A stretch of 64,000 bases of DNA from Cornus controversa (lineage: Eukaryota > Streptophyta > Magnoliopsida > Cornales > Cornaceae). The stretch spans positions 121,275,033 to 121,339,032 of the forward strand of contig CM048845.1 of assembly GCA_026545225.1 (NCBI GenBank). The letters are read 5' to 3'. Positions 56,880 to 64,000 of the stretch are shown one piece after another (the first letter of the stretch is position 1; each line of letters opens with the position of its first letter). The translations under genes and the position numbers were made by a program. The notes beneath the pieces were generated by a model, which was not told where the DNA came from, did no database searches, and saw only the letters and a list, made by a program, of their open reading frames with translations.

Positions 56880-59085
56880 TGGGCCAACTGCCTTCCCTCC
56901 AACGTTTCTAACCAGTACGTTCCTTGTCGCCGAGTTCTGACCACCTTATAGGGGCCTTCCCATTCGGAGCTAACTTCCCAGTCCCTTTAGGTTTGGTGGC
57001 TTGTGTGACTTCACGAAGGACCAAGTCACCAAGTTTGAAACTCCTTCGTTTGACCCTAGTGTTATAGTACCGGGACATGGCCTGCTGATATGTCGCCATC
57101 CGAACTCGTGCTTGTTCTCTGTTTTCTTCAATGAAATCAGCACTGACCCTTAGCTCCTCCTCATTACGAGTGAGATCATAATGCTTAGTCCGATGGCTTG
57201 CTACCTGTCCTATTTCAACGGGGAGTACCGCTTCACTTCCAAAAGCTAAAAAGTATGGTGTTTCCCCCGTAGGGACTTTGGCAGTGGTCCTATATGCCCA
57301 TAAGACACTCGGTAGTAGCTCTGGCCATGCGCCTTTGGATTTCTCCAAACGCGTTTTGATCATCTTGAGTATCGTTCTGTTAGTCACTTCGGCTTGCCCA
57401 TTGACTTGTGGATGGCTTGGCGAGGAGTAATGGTTATTTATGCCATGTTTAGCACAAAAGTTCTGGAACCGTTGACTTTCAAACTATTTTCCATTATCTG
57501 TGATAATGACCTTTGGAACGCCGAACCTGCATATAATCGACTTCCACACAAAGTTGATGACATTCTGTTCTCCGATGGTGGCCAGGGGCTTTGCTTCCAC
57601 CCATTTGGTAAAATAGTTGATTGCTACAATTGCAAACTTTGTCTGCCCCCTTCCCATTGGCAAGGGGCCAATCAAGTCCATTCCCCACTGGGCAAATGGC
57701 CATGGGGCAGCTATTGGAGTCAACTCCTCCGGGGGTTGTCTCGGGACATTAGCGAAGCGTTGACATTTTTTGCATTTTTTGACATAGTCCCGCGCATCTT
57801 GTTGCATAGTGGGCCAATAATATCCTTGCCTGATGACTTTATGAGACAAGGACTTGCCCCCTGCGTGATTACCGCACTCTCCCTCATGTATTTCTTTTAT
57901 GACATAGCGCGCCTCTTCTGTAGACACACATCGTAGGTATGGCAATGAGACTCCTCTTTTGTAGAGGATTCCGTCGATCAAGGTATATCTGGATGCTCTG
58001 ATCCTGATTTTGCGTGCTTCAGTATTGTCAGAGGGTAGCTCGCCATTTCTAATGTATCTAGTAATTGGGTCCGCCCACTCCATGCCGTGGGTGACTTGGT
58101 TTACCTCATTCAGCGCCCCTTCTGTTATACTTGGGTTGTTCAGACGTTCTATAAGTACTCCTCCGTTAGCAACTTCTTGTGCCGTGGTGAGTCGAGCGAG
58201 AGCATCTGCATTAGAATTTTCACTCCGGGGAACCCGAGTGATGGAAAACTTTCGGAAGCGGGTGACCAGCTCCTGGACTTTCTGCAAGTAAGATTTCATC
58301 TTTGTTCCCTTTGCCTCATACTCTGCGACTACCTGACGGGCGACCAGCTCAAAGTCGATATAAGCTTTCAGTTGTAGCTATTTTCAATCCTGCAATTAAG
58401 GCCTCATACTCAGCTTCATTGTTTGTAGCTTTGAATCCGAACTGCAAGGCATACTTGAGTGTTTCCCCTTCTGGGGATTTGATCAATATCTCTGCGCCAC
58501 TAGCTTGTGCGTTTGACGATCCGTCGACAAATAACTCCCATGTACAGCCCAGGTCCATTTGGTCTTCTTCGTTCTGTTGGGCTGAGCTCTCCTCCTTTTC
58601 CTGCAGAACTTATTCTGGAGAATAGGTGAACTCAGCTATAAGGTTTGCCAACATTTGGCCTTTGATTGCCGCCCTTGGTTTGTATCTAATGTCAAACTCC
58701 CCTAACTCCATGGACCATTTCATAAGTCGCCCAGAGGTTTCAGGCTTGAAAAGGACTTGCCGAAGTGGCTGATCAGTCAATACTGTAATGGTATGTGCTT
58801 GGAAGTATGGCCTGAGTTTCCTGGCTGATAAAACAAGAGCGAACGCCAGCTTTTCTATTGACGGATATCTCTCCTCTGCGCCTCGAAGTACCTTACTGGT
58901 GTAGTAAACCGGCCTTTGCACCCCCTCCTCCTCTCGTACTAATGCTGAACTGACTGCTACAGGGGAGACAGCTAAATATAACTCCTCCCCTGGTTGCGTG
59001 CAAGATAAAAATGGAGGTGAACTGAGGTACTGCTTCAGCTCACTCAAGGCTTGTTCGCATTCTGGTGTCCATTCAAAGGCCCGTT
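56880..59085 (-). pseudogene. Gypsy pol: RNase H, second RNase H and integrase with stops
   Basis: Minus strand from 59085: reverse transcriptase tail and RNase H (FEWTPECEQALSELKQYLSS, LYLAVSPVAVSSALVREE, VLTDQPLRQVL), TAA near 58610, then the extra RNase H (WELFVDGSSNAQASGAEILI, FKATNNEAEYEALIAGL), a frameshift near 58350, then the linker and integrase: zinc-binding HEGECGNHAG..CKKCQRF, core WGMDLIGPLPMGRGQ and IITDNGK, TAG near 57482, and in the same frame TNRTILKMIKT.. and the C-terminal part ending near 56908. The dual RNase H places it in the Tat lineage. Stops at Gln positions fit CAA/CAG to TAA/TAG change. Confidence 0.92.
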
Positions 59086-59748
59086 TTTTTTTGTTCATGT
59101 GAAAAGAGATAACTTTTTTTTAGGTTTTTTTTTTATCCCGTCAAATGAGATAATTTATTCAACAAAAAATATTTTTTTTTCGAGTCCTTCCAAAAGAGAT
59201 AATTTCTTTTTTTGATCCTATCAAAAGAGGTAATTTATTCAATAAAGATACCCTATTTTTGAGTCCCCTCAATGGAGATACTTTTTAACAAGAATAAATT
59301 TTTTTTAGGTACTTTGTTCTTAGATCATGTCAAAAGATATAATTTATTCAACAATGATATTTTTTTTTTGTTACCTTTTAATTTTTGGTTCCTACCAAAA
59401 GAGATAATTTATTTAACAAAGATAATTTTTTTTGGTCTTGTCAAAAGAGATAATTTATTCAACAAAAATAACTTTTTTTTGGGTCCGGTAAAATAAAGAA
59501 CTTTTTTTTTCAGGTTATTTTTTCAGAGTATTTTTTTTTGGATATTTTTTGTATATCATGTCGAAAGAGTCCGAAAACATTAAAAATTGGAGAGAGAGAG
59601 AGAGAGAGAGAGAGGTGGCATTTTTAAAAGGGTAATTTAATGTTTTTAAAAAATTATTACTATTTACATGTGAAATTAAGGTTAAAAGTGATATTTCATT
59701 TAAGATGGTAGTGCAACTGAAGAAAGGGGAGTGTGAATATCGTCTCCC

Positions 59749-60870
59749 ATTAAATATTAGAAACGTACGATTAATTTGTGGACAAAAAAAAATAGAAATG
59801 AAGGGAAAAATAAAATAAAACAAAGGACAAAAAACATCCTATCAATTTATTATTATTATTTTATTAAAATCTTGCTGCCAAGGCTTCTTAGCGAAATTAT
59901 GAAAATTACAATTGGAAAAGGATTCCAGAAAATCACGTTTCTCTTTTCATTTCTTAATTTTTAAAAGTTTCCTTCTAAAATAAAAAAGCATTCATTGGTT
60001 TCCTTAAAAAAAGTATACATCATAATTTTTATTTAAGTAGAACTTAACTTTCCTTTGATTTTAAATACAATTAATTTTTTGTCAAGGTTTTATTCATTGA
60101 TACACTGTTTTTTTCCAACTCATACTTTTTAATCTAATTACACAACTTTTATTATCCTAATCACATATACTTGATCGATACTCTCTTATCATTATAGAAT
60201 CCTAAAGTTTTCTACTTCTAAAATAAATATTGATAAATTGATTTAACAAATAAAAATAATATTTTCAAAACTAATTCAAAAAATATATTCTAAATAATAA
60301 AGTAGAACAAAAGAAATCACATTACTATGGACATTAGGGTTGAGTGATTTATAGATTTTTTAAATTTCTTGTTTTAACAATATCAATGACTTTCTCTAGC
60401 TCAGACATTGTATTTTTTATTTTTAGAGACAGAGGGGGGAGAGAATGTGAGCGAGAAGTATTTTGGTGCAAAAAAAGAGAGAACGTGAGAGAGTTGCATT
60501 GTGACAATCCTAACCTTATCAGATTAGCGCAATTAGAGTATTAAAAATATAAAAACAAAAAATTATATAGCATGAGAATAATTTTATTATAAAAATCAAT
60601 GTGAGTGGATAATTATTATCACGTGGTGGATCTTATAGCATTCTGCTTAATTAATTTCTTTGGAATCAAGTGAATTATTAACCTCGGGTCATATTATGAC
60701 GTGCATCAAATGATGGACCATATGCTTTTAATAATGTCAAAAGTCCAAAGCTACTTTTGTTTTTTCTTCTTTTTCTTTTGATGTCTGTGTCACTTGTTAT
60801 CATTAATTAATTATAGGCGTTGCATTTTTTTTCTAGGAAAATGATTTAATTTGTAGACTGAGCTGACTTA
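59749..60870. other. Distal 5' flank of MATE-4
   Basis: Parallels 13549-14660 with high identity. Non-coding. Confidence 0.75.
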
Positions 60871-61372
60871 GGCTTCATTTGGATTGATGGATTTGAAAGG
60901 ATTAGGAGAGAAAAGAAAAGAAAAGATAATAATTTTTGTGTTTGGATAACTAATGTGGAGAGAAAAGAAAGGATTGGGAGAAATTTGGAGGGATAGATTA
61001 TCCCTCCAAATCTCTCATATCTTATTCCTCCAAAAATGAGAAGATTTGGAGAGAAATGATAGCTGATAAGTGATATTTTCATAATACCGATATTGCCCAC
61101 AACATTTTAGAATAAAACTTTTTTATGATATCTGAATCCTAACTTAAGATATTAGGGCATATCAGTAAATTAGTTAGAATAGTTTCTTTTCTTTTCTCTC
61201 CTTTAGCTTATCCAAACAACAATGTTATCATTTCTTTTCTTTTTTTTCATAATTCATCCAAACACAAATACATGTTATCCTCTCATTTCTTTTCTTTTCT
61301 TTTCTGTCATAACTTAAGTTATCATTTCTTTTCTTTTCTCTCCTTGTTATCCAAACAAGCCCTTAAGCTTGT
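60871..61372. mobile_element. Tourist-like MITE upstream of MATE-4
   Basis: 502 bp, ends GGCTTCATTTGGATTGA / TTATCCAAACAAGCCC, with TTA on both sides (60868-60870, 61373-61375). The MATE-2 flank has the empty site (gagctgacttaagcttg near 14660). The TTA duplication and GGGCTTGTTTGG-type ends fit the PIF/Harbinger (Tourist) class. The interior is rich in AAAAGAAAAG / CTTTTCTTTTC inverted tracts. No ORF of interest. Confidence 0.9.
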
Positions 61373-62143
61373 AGAGTTGGATCCTTTGTATGATTTGATC
61401 TCGAACTGTTTATTACTGTACAATACAAAGAAGTTCAAATGGCGGAGATCTTTTCCAAGCCTCACTATTTTTTCCCTATTATATACCTACATATTTTTTT
61501 AAAAATCTAAAATATGTCCCCATTTTTCTTTTTATCAAAAATATTTTTCTATTGAAATTATGAAAAGACTCCACTATAAAAATATCCCTCCACTCAAATT
61601 TTGGACTCTAACCTAATCGCTCTTTTTAAATTGTGATGAGTTTGTTTTATGTTATTATAGATATACAACTTTAAAAGTAAAACAACTATTTTAAGAATAA
61701 AATACTGAGTCGTTATTTTGTATAACATGCTTATGCCTGAATGATTCATTCTCTACTTTTGAAAAGCAAAAATTAGTCTGTCTTGTTTAATTTATTCAGA
61801 AGAATTATTTTTATTTGCTATCATAAAGCTTGATGATCAATCTAAGACTTATATTGTGGTAGCGCATTCAAGTAGCAAGTTTGAAGAATTAAAGAATTGG
61901 TAATCTTAAAAAAAAAAATAGTTAGAAAACAAAAAAGACTACTTGCATTCGTTAATTTATTTGTTTGTAACATTAGAATTGATCCTCCCCGAGAGTCTTT
62001 TTTGCTATCAGACAATCGACTGCACAATCAGATGAAAAAAATTGATGGATGAGAGTGAGTATATATTAAAAAAGATATATTTAGTAACATAAATAATGAA
62101 GCTATCATGTGGTCGTGAAAAATTATAAACATACTAAAAAAAA
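61373..62143. other. Middle 5' flank of MATE-4
   Basis: Parallels about 14662-15438. Non-coding. Confidence 0.7.
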
Positions 62144-62355
62144 GAGCAATGCTACACGTCATGAAATTATTTCATGAATTTGTATCATGAATGATGTGGC
62201 AGGTAACGTGGAGAGTTAGTATTGGTGAGATTCCCCCCATACACAGAGTCCCATAATATTATCACCGAATTCCACCAATACTAACTCTCCACGTTACCTG
62301 CCACATCATTCATGATAAAATTCATGAAATAATTTCATGACGTTTAGCATTTCTC
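62144..62355. mobile_element. MULE-type foldback MITE near the MATE-4 promoter
   Basis: 212 bp, ends GAGCAATGCTA / TAGCATTTCTC, arms of about 90 bp, exact 9-bp duplication TAAAAAAAA (62135-62143, 62356-62364). The MATE-2 flank has a single TAAAAAAAA (near 15438). It ends 266 bp before the MATE-4 start codon. Confidence 0.93.
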
Positions 62356-62535
62356 TAAAAAAAAAATTATCAATGATTGTTAAAGTCGTTTTATTTATCA
62401 TGATAGTTTGAAAAGAAAAAAAAATATCATCTTGTTTAAGTCGGCTGATCCCTTCAAATAATTTTCTGGATCCTGTAAGTATTGTTATATCTTCTGTAAC
62501 TCACCATAATGAGATCCAACCATATTGTTTTAAAC

Positions 62536-62547
62536 AATAAATATATT
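62536..62547 (+). promoter_or_regulatory. TATA-like element of MATE-4
   Basis: AATAAATATATT, one base different from the MATE-2 and MATE-3 versions, 75 bp before the start codon. Confidence 0.4.
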
Positions 62548-62621
62548 GGTGATACAAGCAGCTATGTGCTTTTATTAATTGCTCTTTCCTTGTGTATGGT
62601 TAAAGAAAAGAAGATACAGAA

Positions 62622-64000
62622 ATGGATCGAACACTGTTGCCAGAGAAAGAAGAGAGGAGATGGGTGGAAACAGAAACAAGGGGTGTGTTTGTGGAAGAAT
62701 TGAAGAAGTTGAGCAAGATAGCAGCCCCAATGGTGGCAGTGACTGTGTCGCAGTATCTCTTGCAAGTTGTCTCTGTGATGATGGTAGGACACCTCGGCGA
62801 ACTCTCTCTCTCCAGCATTGCTATGGGCACCTCTCTCACCAGCGTCACTGGCTTCAGTCTCCTTGTAAATTCTTCTTTCTTCTCATCAGCTAGTAGCCTA
62901 GCTAGTACTAGTTCATATACTGTATTTCATAACTGATATATAAGTTGCTTTCGCTTTGTTCATTAGGATCAGATCTGTTTTGTTGTTTTCAAGGCCATTC
63001 AAAGCATGTCATCAGTGGTTTCGATTGAAAAACTGTGGAAGGAGCAAAATTGCCTGACAGAATTCTGTCTTGTGGCCTGCTCATATTGAAATAAACTCGG
63101 AATTGTAGAATAGCTTCCAAGATATATATATATTTTTTTCATTTTGGAAAGAACTATGGCAACTACTATATGGTAAAACTCATCAAACTAAGCTAATATG
63201 TTGCATGACAAATCATTGATTATATGGCCTATGCTTTTTGAAAAACATGCCAGATTAGATATGAGGCTTGACAGGGCATGACTTTGCAGCTATTTGATAG
63301 GAGTTAGTGTTACTCTTGGTTGAAATATAATAATGCTTTATTGATATCATATCATGTATGTTTCTGCCTTATTTGTACTCTACTTTTTCTTCTTGCTCAC
63401 ATTCATCTGAGCAAGACCCAAAGAATAGATTTAGTGGGCAATCAAAAACAAACTCATCAAAGTCTTATCAAAAAAAGAAGTAAAATCTACTGACTAAGAT
63501 TTTCGATGTGCAAGCAGTTAGGATTGGCTAGCGCATTGGAAACTCTGTGTGGACAAGCTTATGGAGCAGAGCAATACCAAAAGATTGGAATTTATACTTG
63601 CACTGCTATCATTTCTCTCGTTGTGGTTTGTTTCCCAGTATCTCTAATATGGATCTTCATGGGCAAATTACTTACTTTCATGGGCCAAGACCCTTCAATC
63701 TCATATGAGGCTGGTAAATATGCTATTTGGCTCATCCCTGCACTCTTTGCTTATGCAATTCTTCAATCACTGATTCGCTACTTCCAGACTCAGAGTATGA
63801 TCCTCCCAATGCTTGTAACTTCATGCACAATCCTCTGTATACATGTACCTCTTTGCTGGTATCTAGTGTTTAAGCTGGAATTAGGAAGCATTGGGGCAGC
63901 TTTAGCCATGGACGTATCGTATTGGTTGAATGTGGTATTGCTTGGGTTATACATGATGTATTCTTCATCTTGTGAGAAGACTCGCCTCCAGTTCTCAATC
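62622..64000 (+). CDS. MATE-4: MATE/DTX efflux transporter, cut by the window edge
   Basis: Exon 1 (62622-62864) and the first 483 bases of exon 2 (from 63518) are seen, giving about 242 residues in frame with no stop. Intron 1 is 653 bp like that of MATE-2 and nearly identical in sequence. The protein so far matches MATE-2 except for a change such as SVMMVGHL where MATE-2 has [21 protein letters not shown] is present. As the block II partner of MATE-2, it is expected to have the remaining five exons beyond the window. Confidence 0.93.

Larger units (their letters stand above)
52798..59085 (-). mobile_element. Truncated Tat-lineage Ty3/Gypsy element carrying an antisense gene
   Basis: One LTR (52798-53167) plus the 3' half of a Gypsy element reading on the minus strand: C-terminal reverse transcriptase/RNase H, a second RNase H, integrase, a 97-bp array, then a plus-strand spliced gene, two small tandem repeats, and the polypurine tract AACAGGGGGCATC (53180-53168). 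The second RNase H of ELFVDGSSN..NNEAEYEAL type marks the Tat lineage. The 5' LTR, gag, protease and most of the reverse transcriptase are gone; sequence changes to family B near 59085. No right target duplication can be found. Confidence 0.88.
52545..59748. mobile_element. TIR element family B with both ends, split by a Gypsy element
   Basis: Left end GGGAGGCGATATTCGCACTCC (52545); right end GGGGAGTGTGAATATCGTCTCCC (ending 59748), complementary with few differences. ATTAAAGA precedes it, ATTAAATA follows, and the block I right flank has exact ATTAAAGA: an 8-bp target duplication. Own sequence is 52545-52797 and about 59086-59748, with the reiterated TGTCAAAAGAGATAATTTATTCAA units. No transposase. 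Superfamily unsettled (8 bp fits hAT; termini do not clearly match). Confidence 0.75.

Noticed and set aside
1-64000. tRNA, rRNA or CRISPR features
   Set aside because: I saw no cloverleaf with A/B boxes, no rRNA core sequence and no repeat-spacer array; the tandem repeats present have no unique spacers.

Overview
This is nuclear DNA from a flowering plant, probably a eudicot. It has spliced genes with GT-AG introns, AT-rich intergenic DNA, plant Copia and Tat-type Gypsy retrotransposons, and MULE, hAT and Harbinger DNA elements. The host genes are four direct-orientation paralogues of one MATE (DTX) efflux transporter: MATE-1 (last exon only, 9-62), MATE-2 (15702-18398, complete), MATE-3 (32558-36258, complete) and MATE-4 (62622 to the window edge). 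The two complete copies have seven exons of identical lengths and each encode 476 residues.

The spacers show how the cluster grew. The MATE-1/MATE-2 spacer (63-15701) and the MATE-3/MATE-4 spacer (36259-62621) are the same ancestral block, duplicated together with the flanking gene parts and then separately hit by insertions. Block I gained a 1.64-kb solo LTR (2838-4474) and a MULE-type MITE (4900-5112). Block II gained a complete Copia element (45143-50742), a Tourist-like MITE (60871-61372) and a MULE-type MITE (62144-62355); it also carries a truncated Tat-type Gypsy element (52798-about 59085). Both blocks share an older mosaic: a dead Harbinger transposase split by a solo-LTR-like element that has an internal duplication. 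The MATE-2/MATE-3 spacer (18399-32557) is mostly unrelated. It holds a candidate Helitron, a gag-only Gypsy derivative (24013-29081) full of tandem repeats, a Pack-MULE-like element (29440-31159) and a hAT element (31478-32399) that ends 158 bp before the MATE-3 start codon.

The transposons are dated and typed mainly from target-site duplications and from matching empty sites in the paralogous copy. Nearly all stop codons in the retrotransposon ORFs fit C-to-T change (CGA, CAA or CAG to a stop), as expected of methylated, silenced elements. The most notable items are: the antisense spliced gene with its own TATA box inside the Tat-type Gypsy; two related Gypsy elements with unrelated GC-rich minisatellites at the same internal position plus a shared 96/97-bp satellite-like array; a probable ectopic gene-conversion tract downstream of MATE-1 and MATE-2; and different transposons near the promoters of MATE-3 and MATE-4 but not MATE-2. 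I saw no wholly new biological system. Identities rest on reading protein motifs and repeats by eye, without database searches.
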